Shown piece after piece: positions 1 to 7,293 of a stretch of DNA of 64,000 nt. Numbering within the stretch: the first letter of the stretch is position 1; each line of letters starts with the position of its first letter. The notes under the pieces were generated by a model, which was given only the letters and a program-made list of their open reading frames with translations, made no database searches and had not been told where the DNA came from. This DNA comes from Silicimonas sp963779765. GTDB lineage: Bacteria > Pseudomonadota > Alphaproteobacteria > Rhodobacterales > Rhodobacteraceae. The stretch spans positions 496,001 through 560,000 of the forward strand of contig CAVZZP010000002.1 in NCBI GenBank assembly GCA_963779765.1. Direction: 5' to 3'. A program made the translations under genes and the position numbers.

Positions 1-597
1 CGCGCCATCGCGCATCCGATCCGCGGCCTGATCAGGCTTCAGGTATTCGGGCTGGATGTCCGCTTCGGACAGGCCATAACCCTCGAGGATGATCTTCGCG
101 TCGACCAGCGTGCCCGAGCCCGGCTCGTCAAGCGACACGCGCTTGCCTGCCAGATCGGCCACACCGCTGATGCCGGACTCCGCGCTGGCGATGAGGTGGA
201 TGCTTTCGGGATAGAGGTTGGCGATTGTCCGCAGGTTCTCGACCGCGGGCTTGCCTTCCCAGATGCCGGTGCCGGTGTAGGCCCAGGTCGCGACGTCGGA
301 CTGAGAAAACCCGGACTCCAGCGTGCCTCCGGCGATGGCGTTGATGTTCGCGACGGAGCCGTTCGCCGACAGGGCCGAGGCGACAAGGCCGGGAACGCCG
401 CAGGATCCGCCCTCTTCGCAGGGACGCGAGCCCGGCGGGTTCGAGATGGCGTTCGCGAGGAGGCCGCCGATGGGGTAATAGGTGCCGGCCGTTCCGCCCG
501 TTCCGATACGGAAGAAGGCCATGTCCTGTGCGCCTGCCGTCGAGGCGGTGAGACCTGCCGCGAGTGCGGCGCTTGCGAGTATGTTAAGGTATTTCAT
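1..597 (-). CDS. TAXI-family TRAP transporter solute-binding protein (3' end off the window)
   Basis: Periplasmic binding protein of a TAXI-type TRAP transporter. The gene starts at ATG 597 and stays open to base 1, so only the first 199 residues are seen. Residues 1-23 form a Sec signal peptide (hydrophobic core ending AGAQ|D). It is followed by the family hallmark IGTGGTAGTYYPIGG, a cysteine-containing loop (PCEEGGSCG), and the segment 'AGKRVSLDEPGSGT' typical of TAXI proteins. The full family length is about 320-340 residues. The gene diverges from the DapA-like gene at 786, and the 188 bp between them carry a perfect palindrome. The substrate cannot be told; permease genes would lie further left, outside the window. 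Confidence 0.9.
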   Translation of the reverse strand, partial: MKYLNILASAALAAGLTASTAGAQDMAFFRIGTGGTAGTYYPIGGLLANAISNPPGSRPCEEGGSCGVPGLVASALSANGSVANINAIAGGTLESGFSQSDVATWAYTGTGIWEGKPAVENLRTIANLYPESIHLIASAESGISGVADLAGKRVSLDEPGSGTLVDAKIILEGYGLSEADIQPEYLKPDQAADRMRDGA

Positions 598-716
598 GTC
601 TGTTCTTAACCTCCACTGCATTTGACTGACACCAGTTACGACCATCCGGAACGGGATCTCAAGGTCTGAACCCCCTTGAACACGGGCCCCCGACGCTGGG
701 GCAATCACATGCACGT

Positions 717-728
717 CTGACATGTCAG
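717..728. promoter_or_regulatory. Palindromic putative GntR operator CTGACATGTCAG
   Basis: A perfect 12-bp palindrome lies between the divergent TAXI gene and the DapA-like gene, about 57 bp before the latter. Short palindromes of the TGACATGTCA type are plausible targets for FCD-class GntR regulators, and such a gene sits two genes downstream (1642). Binding is inferred, not shown. Confidence 0.4.
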
Positions 729-785
729 TTGCGCATATTTGAAGTTTCTCTTAGGATCGGGGCGATTCAGGGGGACGACTCGCTC

Positions 786-1640
786 ATGTTCGGCATTTCC
801 ACAGCACTCCTCACACCGTTCGAGGAGAACGGCGCCATCGACCACGCACGTCTCGGGGCACACGCCCGCGCGCTGATGACCGAGGGCGCCGACGGCGTGA
901 CCCTTTACGGCACGACAGGCGAAGGCGCCTCGATCGCGATGGACGAGCGCGAAGCGGGTATCGACGCGCTCTTGTCGGCCGGCATCCCGGCCTCGAAGAT
1001 CGTGCTGGGCGTCTGTGCGAACTCACTTGGCGATGCCGCTCGACAGGTCGCGCAAGGACGCGACAGAGGCGTGTCGGACTTCCTCCTGCTCCCGCCCTTC
1101 TACTTCAAGGGCAACAGTGACGACGGCCTCTTCGCCTGGCATTCCGAGCTTTTCGCGCGGACCGACGCGGATGCGCGCTTCATCCTGTATCACATTCCGC
1201 AGGTGTCCGGCGTCGGACTCTCGGCCGGGCTGGTCGGCCGTCTCGTCGGCTCTGCGGGGAAGCGCATTCGCGCGATCAAGGACAGCTCCGGCAACTGGGA
1301 GACGGCGCGGTCCTTCCTCGACCTGGGCAGCCTGACCGTCCTCGTCGGCGACGAACGTCTTCTGCACCGCGCGATGGCTCTTGGCGCCGGCGGTGCCATC
1401 ACCGGCATGGCGAACCTCTACCCTGCCCGCATGAAGCGCATCGTCGAGACCGCGACGGAAGACACCGCCCTGTCCGAAGAGGTCACGCGCGTGGTTTCGG
1501 TCCCCGTGGTCGCCGCACTGAAGACACTGATCAGTGAACGGACCGGCGACAAAGGCTGGAACCGCCTGCGCCCGCCGCTCGCTCCCCTCGACGAAGCCGC
1601 CCGCGCCACACTCCTTCCGGCCGACGTCAGCGCCGCCTGA
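786..1640 (+). CDS. Dihydrodipicolinate synthase / N-acetylneuraminate lyase family protein
   Basis: Class I (Schiff-base) aldolase or dehydratase of the DapA/NanA family, 284 residues, cytoplasmic. The motif YGTTGEG (pyruvate carboxylate binding), the tyrosine of LYHIP and the Schiff-base lysine of AIKDSSGN are all present. Start ATG 786 is chosen because AGGGGGA (769-775) lies 10 bases upstream and the protein then begins MFGISTALLTPF, as family members do; an in-frame start at 729 would only add a non-conserved leader. It is followed by a GntR regulator and a TRAP transporter, so a catabolic lyase or dehydratase for an imported sugar acid or keto acid is more likely than lysine synthesis. 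The exact substrate is unknown. Confidence 0.88.
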   Translation: MFGISTALLTPFEENGAIDHARLGAHARALMTEGADGVTLYGTTGEGASIAMDEREAGIDALLSAGIPASKIVLGVCANSLGDAARQVAQGRDRGVSDFLLLPPFYFKGNSDDGLFAWHSELFARTDADARFILYHIPQVSGVGLSAGLVGRLVGSAGKRIRAIKDSSGNWETARSFLDLGSLTVLVGDERLLHRAMALGAGGAITGMANLYPARMKRIVETATEDTALSEEVTRVVSVPVVAALKTLISERTGDKGWNRLRPPLAPLDEAARATLLPADVSAA

Positions 1641-1641
1641 C

Positions 1642-2296
1642 ATGGCCGAGGCGAATACCCGTCTGCGCGACCACGCCTATTCCAGCTTCACCGAGAAGCT
1701 GCTGGCGCGCGACATCGAGCCGGGCCAGTTCGTCTCGCAGCGCGAATTGGTCGAGCTGACCGGCATGCCGCTCGGTGCGATCCGCGAGATGATCCCCCGC
1801 CTCGAGGCAGACGGGTTGATCCGCACCTCGCCCAAGCGCGGGCTTCAGGTGCTGGCCATCGACCTCGACCTCATCCGCAGCGCCTTCCAGCTTCGCCGCA
1901 TCATCGAAGGCGAAGCCTTCGCGCGCTTCAGTGAGACAGCGTCCAACGAGGATCTCGACCCGCATTGCCGAGGATCACGCCTCGATCCGCCGAGAGGCGA
2001 CCGAGGGCGTGACACCGGATCTCCTCGCGCGTGCGCAGCGCATGGACTGGGCATTCCACGACCACGTCGTCGATCACATGCAGAACCGCATCATATCGGA
2101 CATCCACCGCGTGAACGCCATCAAGATAAGGCTGATCCGCAACGCCGACACTCGAATGCTGCCCGAACTCGTCGTTTCGGTCATGGACGAACACCTGACC
2201 GTCATCCAGGCGCTCGAGGCCCGCGATCCGGCACGCACGGTCGAGGCCATCCACGCCCACATCGACAGCGCCAAGCGAAGAGCGCTTGGAGTGTGA
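1642..2296 (+). pseudogene. GntR/FCD-family transcriptional regulator, one frameshift
   Basis: A winged-helix N-terminus (residues 1-70, with 'LVELTGMPLGAIREMIPRLEADG') is followed by an FCD ligand-binding domain. The reading frame breaks at the C run 1959-1961: removing one C turns 'NEDLDP' into 'NEDLDRIAEDHASIRRE' and restores one continuous protein of about 217 residues. It probably senses the metabolite handled by the flanking DapA-like enzyme and TRAP transporter. ATG 1642 lies 1 bp after the upstream stop codon, suggesting co-transcription. Whether the frameshift is a mutation or a read error cannot be decided here. Confidence 0.8.
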
Positions 2297-2339
2297 ACCA
2301 GAACCCGGCAAAGTCCGGATCATATCGGAGGAGGAACCC

Positions 2340-3335
2340 ATGACACTGACACTCAAGCGCGCCGCACTGGCGCTGATGACCACGGCGATACTCGCCGGCC
2401 CACTTGCGGCGCAGGACAAGATCACGCTTCGCATGTCCACGCCCGCGTCCGAAACCGACCAGCGTTCCGTCGCGCTGGCCGAAGTGTTCGGCCCGGCCGT
2501 CTCGGAATTCGCGACCTACGAGCCGCACTACAACGCCTCGCTCATCGCCCAGAATTCCGAACTCGAGGCCATCTCCTCGGGCGACCTCGAGATGTCCATC
2601 GCCTCGGCTCAGGAGCTGGCGCAATTCTTTCCGGAATTCTCGATCTTCACCGCCGGCTATGTCCATCAGGACGCCGCGCACCAGGTCGCCGTCTTCAACG
2701 ACGCACTGATGGATCCCTTCAAGCAGAAGGTCGAGGACGAGCTTGGCGTCAAGCTCCTCTCCGTCATGTACCTTGGCCGCCGTCACGTGAACCTGCGGCA
2801 ATGCAAGGACGAGGTCGACGTCCAGACGCCCGAGGACCTGGCCGGCATCAACCTGCGGATGCCCGGCACCGACGCCTGGCAGTTCCTGGGCAAGGCCCTT
2901 GGCGCTAACCCGACGCCGATGGCCTTCACCGAGATCTACACCGCACTTCAGACCGGCTCGGTCGACGGGCAGGACAACCCGCTTCCGACCGTCGTCGATG
3001 CGAAGTTCTACGAGGTGACCTGCCAGGTCGCCCTGACATCGCACCTCGTCGACCTGAACTATATCGCATTGTCGAAGGCCGTCTGGGACGGGCTGACGCC
3101 CGAGCAGCAGACGACCGTGCAGGAAGCCGCTGACGCCGCAGCCGAATCCGGACGTGAGAACCAACTCGCCAAGGAAGAGGAACTGGTCGCCTTCCTGACC
3201 GAGAACGGACTCGAAGTGTACGAGCCCGACCTAGCCGCCTTCCGCGCGCACGTGCAGGAGCAATACCAAGGCTCCGAATTCGCGGCCTCCTGGCCCGAAG
3301 GCGTGCTCGAGCAGATCAACGCGCTCGGTAACTGA
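2340..3335 (+). CDS. dctP: TRAP transporter substrate-binding protein DctP
   Basis: Periplasmic DctP-type solute receptor of 331 residues. A strong ribosome site GGAGGAGGA (2327-2335) precedes ATG 2340. Residues 1-23 are a signal peptide ending LAAQ|D. The family core is visible: 'LRMPGTDAWQFLGKALGANPTPMAFTEIYTALQTGSVDGQDNPL' contains the carboxylate-binding arginine and the NPxPMAFxEIYxALQxGxVDGQ(D/E)NP signature (shown here only as key motifs). It heads a dctPQM operon with the two permease genes downstream. The ligand is most likely an organic or sugar acid; the neighbouring DapA-like enzyme favours a keto- or uronic-acid derivative. Confidence 0.93.
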   Translation: MTLTLKRAALALMTTAILAGPLAAQDKITLRMSTPASETDQRSVALAEVFGPAVSEFATYEPHYNASLIAQNSELEAISSGDLEMSIASAQELAQFFPEFSIFTAGYVHQDAAHQVAVFNDALMDPFKQKVEDELGVKLLSVMYLGRRHVNLRQCKDEVDVQTPEDLAGINLRMPGTDAWQFLGKALGANPTPMAFTEIYTALQTGSVDGQDNPLPTVVDAKFYEVTCQVALTSHLVDLNYIALSKAVWDGLTPEQQTTVQEAADAAAESGRENQLAKEEELVAFLTENGLEVYEPDLAAFRAHVQEQYQGSEFAASWPEGVLEQINALGN

Positions 3336-3343
3336 CCGACGAC

Positions 3344-3365
3344 GGGCGGCCCTCCAGGGCCGCCC
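3344..3365 (+). terminator. GC stem-loop between dctP and dctQ
   Basis: GGGCGGCCCT (3344-3353) pairs perfectly with AGGGCCGCCC (3356-3365). The hairpin starts 8 bases after the dctP stop and has no following T run. It is more likely an mRNA-stabilising or attenuating element that raises binding-protein over permease levels than a full terminator. The same arrangement occurs at 29617-29641 and 40242-40267. Confidence 0.7.
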
Positions 3366-3387
3366 GCCTGACGGATAGGGGGAGGTG

Positions 3388-3948
3388 ATGGCAGCACTCG
3401 CCATACTGCGCCGCGCCGCCGAGGCTTTCGTCGGCGCGCTCATGGCGCTGATGTTCCTGACGTTCATCCTTCAGATCACCGTGCGCTACAGCGCGCGGAT
3501 CGGCTGGATCTCGGAATCAATTCCGCTTCTGAATCCAAGCCTTTACGGCTGGACCCTCGAGTTCTGCCTTCTTCTCTGGGTCTGGATCATCTTCGTCGGC
3601 TGCGCCTTCGTGGTCCGCGACGAGGACCATGTCACCTTCGACGTCCTCTTCAATCACGTCCGACCCGGCCTCCGCCGCTGGTTCCTGATCGTCGGCGGCC
3701 TCGCCATCGCCATCGGCCTCGGCGCGTCGATCCTGCCGACGTGGGAGAAGTTCTACATCCTGCGCCTGAAGAAGACGGCAACCCTCTCCGGCCTCTTCGG
3801 CGACTGGATACGTATGCGCGATATCTACGCGGTCTACATCCTGTTCCTCGCTGCCGTCACCCTGCGCTATGCCTGGATGGCCTGGAGCGCCATCCGAGGG
3901 CCCGGCGCGAAAGAGGTCCACCACGGGCCCGGGCGGCTCGACGAATGA
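3388..3948 (+). CDS. dctQ: TRAP transporter small permease DctQ
   Basis: Four-helix membrane subunit of a tripartite TRAP transporter, 186 residues. It docks to the large DctM subunit. Hydrophobic segments fall at about 10-33, 55-75, 92-115 and 133-155; the 'LEFCLLLWVWIIFVGCAFVVRDEDHV' stretch contains the typical second-helix end with the charged RDxDHV motif. A GTG at 3385 is also in frame but sits inside the ribosome site GGGGGAGG, so ATG 3388 is preferred. The 3' end overlaps dctM by ATGA. Confidence 0.9.
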   Translation: MAALAILRRAAEAFVGALMALMFLTFILQITVRYSARIGWISESIPLLNPSLYGWTLEFCLLLWVWIIFVGCAFVVRDEDHVTFDVLFNHVRPGLRRWFLIVGGLAIAIGLGASILPTWEKFYILRLKKTATLSGLFGDWIRMRDIYAVYILFLAAVTLRYAWMAWSAIRGPGAKEVHHGPGRLDE

Positions 3949-5240
3949 GCGTCGAATTCCTTCTCTGCCTCGGGACGATCTTCGTCGTGGCGGGCATCGG
4001 AATGCCGATCGCCTATGCCATCCTGCTGTCTTCCATCGTCTACATGGCCGCCGTGGGACAGGACATCGGTCTCGCGGGCAAGGTCCTGATGGACGGGCTT
4101 TACAACAGCTTCATCCTGCTGGCCGTGCCGCTCTTCATCGTCGCCGCGAACATCATGAACGCGGGCACCATCTCGGACAGGCTCCTTGGGTTCTGCGTGG
4201 CGCTTGTCGGCCGCTTTCGGGGCGGCCTCGGCCACGTCAACGTCGTGGCGTCGCTGATCTTCTCGGGCATGTCGGGGTCGGCCGTCGCCGACGCCGCCGG
4301 CATCGGCCGGATCATCATCGACATGATGACGAAGTCCGGCCACTACACCCGAGGCTACGCCGCCGCGATCACCGCCGCCTCGGCCACCATCGGCCCGATC
4401 ATCCCGCCCTCGATCCCGATGGTTCTCTACGCGCTCGTGTCGAACACCTCGATCGGCTACCTCTTCCTGGGTGGCATCGTGCCCGGTCTGCTCATGGGTG
4501 CCGTTCTCATGGGCATGAATTCCTGGATTTCGCACCGTCGGGGCTTCGCGCTCGAGGAGCCAATTCCGCTATCCGAACTGCCGCGCCTCGCCGTCTCGGC
4601 CTTCCCCGCCCTTCTGATGCCCGCCATCCTGCTCTACGGCATCTACGGAGGTGTCACGACGCCGACCGAGGCCGCGGCCGTCGCGGCCTTCTACGCCCTC
4701 GTCCTTGCCGCCGCGTTCTATCGTGCGCTCAGCTTGCGGGCCCTCGGCTCGATCCTCGTCGAGAGCGCCAGGTCCTCGGCCGCCGTAGGCCTCGTGATCG
4801 GAGGCGCGCTGATCCTGAACTACGTCGTTGCCTCCGAGAACATCCCGAACATCCTGGCGGCCCGGCTTGTCGGCCTCGACGTGCATCCGCTGGTGTTCCT
4901 GCTTGGGGTCAACGTGCTTCTCCTGCTGCTGGGCTGCATCCTCGACGCAACGACGATCATTCTGGTCATCATCCCGCTTTTCCTGCCGACGTGCCGCGAG
5001 CTTGGCATCGACCTCGTCCATTTCGGCGTGGTCGCTGTCGTGAACTGCATGATCGGCCTGATCACGCCGCCCTACGGCATCCTCCTCTTCGTGATCAATG
5101 CGGTCACGCGCATTCCTCTCGCCGAGATCATCCGCGAAATCTGGCTCTTTCTCGCCGTGCTCATCACCGCTCTCGCTGCCATGATCTTCTTCCCCGGCAT
5201 CGTCCTGTGGCTGCCCCGCGTCTTCGGCTACCCCGGCTGA
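3945..5240 (+). CDS. dctM: TRAP transporter large permease DctM
   Basis: Twelve-helix ion-coupled transport subunit, 431 residues, inner membrane. Typical signatures are seen: 'FSGMSGSAVADAAGIG' and 'IGPIIPPSIPMVLYA' in the first half, 'GCILDATTIILVIIPLFLP' and 'GLITPPYGILLFV' in the second. It starts at ATG 3945, overlapping the stop of dctQ by 4 bases, so the two are translationally coupled. Together with dctP (2340) and dctQ it forms a complete high-affinity uptake system. Confidence 0.93.
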   Translation: MSVEFLLCLGTIFVVAGIGMPIAYAILLSSIVYMAAVGQDIGLAGKVLMDGLYNSFILLAVPLFIVAANIMNAGTISDRLLGFCVALVGRFRGGLGHVNVVASLIFSGMSGSAVADAAGIGRIIIDMMTKSGHYTRGYAAAITAASATIGPIIPPSIPMVLYALVSNTSIGYLFLGGIVPGLLMGAVLMGMNSWISHRRGFALEEPIPLSELPRLAVSAFPALLMPAILLYGIYGGVTTPTEAAAVAAFYALVLAAAFYRALSLRALGSILVESARSSAAVGLVIGGALILNYVVASENIPNILAARLVGLDVHPLVFLLGVNVLLLLLGCILDATTIILVIIPLFLPTCRELGIDLVHFGVVAVVNCMIGLITPPYGILLFVINAVTRIPLAEIIREIWLFLAVLITALAAMIFFPGIVLWLPRVFGYPG

Positions 5241-5277
5241 GGGGTCGTCATCTGCGGCCACGGCACCTCCAATCCGC

Positions 5278-5306
5278 TTGACGCCGCACGCGCGCCACCC
5301 TAATCA
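5278..5306 (+). promoter_or_regulatory. Possible sigma-70 promoter of tRNA-Cys
   Basis: TTGACG (5278-5283) matches the -35 consensus at five of six bases. A weak -10 (TAAT-containing, 5299-5306) lies 15-17 bases downstream, and the tRNA begins at 5319. The -10 match is poor, so confidence is low. Confidence 0.35.
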
Positions 5307-5318
5307 CACAAGGCCTTC

Positions 5319-5392
5319 GGCGAGTTGGCGGAGTGGTTACGCAGCGGATTGCAAATCCGTGCACACCGGTTCGATTCCGGTACTCGCCTCCA
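5319..5392 (+). tRNA. tRNA-Cys (GCA)
   Basis: A full cloverleaf can be folded. The acceptor stem GGCGAGT pairs with ACTCGCC (5382-5388). The anticodon stem GCGGA/TCCGT encloses loop TTGCAAA with anticodon GCA at 5351-5353. The T arm contains GGTTCGATTCC. The discriminator base is T5389 and CCA (5390-5392) is encoded in the DNA. The anticodon assigns cysteine. Confidence 0.95.
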
Positions 5393-5485
5393 AATACCCT
5401 TTCACCCAACGCCCGCACGTCTACCGCGAAATCAGCTTTCGCGCGACTGCGACCCCGGCATCATTGGCGCGACGCGCCCGTGATC

Positions 5486-5566
5486 ATGCTCAACCGGACG
5501 TACCGCCACCTCTTCGCCGCTCAAGTCATTGGCATCGCCCTCGCGGTTCGGGCCTGGCCAGCCGAC
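5486..5566 (+). pseudogene. Probable MFS transporter N-terminal remnant
   Basis: ATG 5486 begins MLNRTYRHLFAAQVI, which resembles the start of major-facilitator transporters (TYRxLFAAQVIAL...). After that the frame loses the expected first membrane helix and no transporter continues. The 410-bp stretch 5393-5803 holds nothing else that can be recognised. I infer a degraded fragment left by deletion; the match is short and rests on memory of the family. Confidence 0.35.
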
Positions 5567-5803
5567 GATCCTGGCGCCCGGTCCCACTGCCCTGCCGGCC
5601 TGCCCTCATCCTCCCTTCATAAACACGAGCGAGAGGAGTCGTCGCGCCGGCATAGTCGACGATCTTCGCCGCACTAGCCTAAAATTTCCACCGGACGCCG
5701 CGGCGAGGGTGACCTGCGGCGGCGGACTTCCCCTCGGCTCCGTCCACGGTCGGAACCTTTGCCGGTCCGGGACATTGAGGCAGGACGGAATGAGGGGAAG
5801 GTC

Positions 5804-6322
5804 ATGGACGTCACGCTCAGAATTAACGGCACCGATCACGGGCTGGACCTCGACCCGAGGGTCACGGTCCTCGATGCGTTGCGGCATCATCTTGGCCTCA
5901 CCGGGACGAAGAAGGGCTGCGACCACGGGCAATGCGGCGCTTGCACCATCCTGCTGAACGGACGGCGGGTGAATTCCTGCCTCACTCTGGCGGTCATGCA
6001 CGACGGTGACGAGATCACGACCATCGAAGGTCTGGGAACGCCGGACACGCTGAACCCACTTCAGGATGCCTTCGTGCGGAACGACGGGTTCCAGTGCGGC
6101 TATTGCACCCCGGGCCAGATCATGAGCGCAACAGCGATGCTGCAAGAGGCCGAGGACGGCTGGCCCTCCTACATCTCGCGCTCGCTCGAAGCCGAGCCCG
6201 ACCTCACGGACGAAGAGATCGCTGAGCGCATGAGCGGCAACCTCTGCCGCTGCTCGGCCTACCCGCGCATCCGTCAAGCCATCGCCGAGGTGCGCGACGC
6301 GCGCGGGATGGCAGCGGAATGA
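5804..6322 (+). CDS. (2Fe-2S)-binding small subunit of a PaoABC/xanthine-dehydrogenase-type oxidoreductase
   Basis: Electron-transfer subunit, 172 residues, of a molybdenum hydroxylase. The plant-ferredoxin cluster cysteines are CDHGQCGAC...C (about residues 43-65). The second, helical-domain cluster is CGYC (about 104-107) with CRCSAYPRI near the C-terminus. ATG 5804 follows GAGGGGA at 5792-5798; there is no Tat signal, unlike E. coli PaoA, so the enzyme is probably cytoplasmic. It overlaps the FAD subunit at 6319. Together the three genes 5804-9521 make one heterotrimer. Confidence 0.92.
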   Translation: MDVTLRINGTDHGLDLDPRVTVLDALRHHLGLTGTKKGCDHGQCGACTILLNGRRVNSCLTLAVMHDGDEITTIEGLGTPDTLNPLQDAFVRNDGFQCGYCTPGQIMSATAMLQEAEDGWPSYISRSLEAEPDLTDEEIAERMSGNLCRCSAYPRIRQAIAEVRDARGMAAE

Positions 6323-7293
6323 AGCCCTTCGACTACGAGCGAGCGAGCGACATCGCCGAAGCGTCCCGCCATACCGCGGAGGGGGCGACCGTAATTGCAG
6401 GCGGAACGAACCTTCTTGATCTCATGAAGCTTCAGGTGATGACGCCTGCGACCCTCGTGGATATCACGCGGACAGGCCTCGATGGCATCGAGGAAAGCGA
6501 GGGCGGCCTTCGCATCGGCACTCTGGTCACGAATTCGGACCTCGCGGTGCATCCCCTTGTGCGCAAAAGCTATCCCGTCCTGTCCCGCGCTCTTTTGTCG
6601 GGGGCCACCGGTCAGCTGCGGAACAAGGCGACGACGGGAGGAAATCTCCTTCAGCGGACGCGGTGCCCCTATTTTTACGACACTGCTGCCGCCTGCAACA
6701 AGCGCGAGCCCGGGACCGGCTGTGCCGCTCTCGAAGGCCGCAATCGTGTCTGCGGTATCCTTGGCACGTCGTCCCACTGCATCGCCACACATCCATCCGA
6801 CATGGCGGTCGCGATGATGGCCTTGGGGGCGCGCGTCGAGATTGAAGGGACGAAAGGCAAGCGCACTGTTGCGCTCGACGACTTCTATCGCCTGCCCGGC
6901 GACACGCCTCATATCGAGACCTGCCTCGAAGACGGCGACGTCATCAGCCATGTCATTCTGCCCGCGCCGCCGGACGGCAGGCAAGGGTACGTAAAGGTCC
7001 GCGATCGCGCATCCTACGCCTTCGCCCTCGTGTCAGTTGCCGCCATCATTCGTTTCGAGGGTGGACGCATCGCCTCCGGTCGTCTTGCCTTTGGCGGCCT
7101 TGCCCCGCGGCCTTGGCGAACGGATGCCATAGACGCCGCGCTGAAGGGCCATTCGCCCCTCGACGCGGCCGAGGCCGCCGCCGACGCCCTTCTCAGCGAG
7201 GCCGAGGGGCATGGCGACAACGATTTCAAAATCCTCCTCGCCCGTCGAACCCTGCGCCGAGCGATGCGTGAACTCAGCGAAAGCCAAGCCTGA
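6319..7293 (+). CDS. FAD-binding subunit with extra Fe-S motif (PaoB/YagS-like)
   Basis: Middle subunit, 324 residues, passing electrons between FAD and the Fe-S clusters. GGTNLLDLMK near residue 31 and TTGGNLLQRTRCPYF near 110 are the FAD-pyrophosphate loops. The cysteines RTRC...CNKREPGTGC are the insertion that binds an additional [4Fe-4S] cluster in E. coli PaoB; a classical CoxM lacks it, as the paralogue at 9884 shows. The start overlaps the small-subunit stop (ATGA) and the end overlaps the large-subunit start. Confidence 0.92.
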   Translation: MKPFDYERASDIAEASRHTAEGATVIAGGTNLLDLMKLQVMTPATLVDITRTGLDGIEESEGGLRIGTLVTNSDLAVHPLVRKSYPVLSRALLSGATGQLRNKATTGGNLLQRTRCPYFYDTAAACNKREPGTGCAALEGRNRVCGILGTSSHCIATHPSDMAVAMMALGARVEIEGTKGKRTVALDDFYRLPGDTPHIETCLEDGDVISHVILPAPPDGRQGYVKVRDRASYAFALVSVAAIIRFEGGRIASGRLAFGGLAPRPWRTDAIDAALKGHSPLDAAEAAADALLSEAEGHGDNDFKILLARRTLRRAMRELSESQA

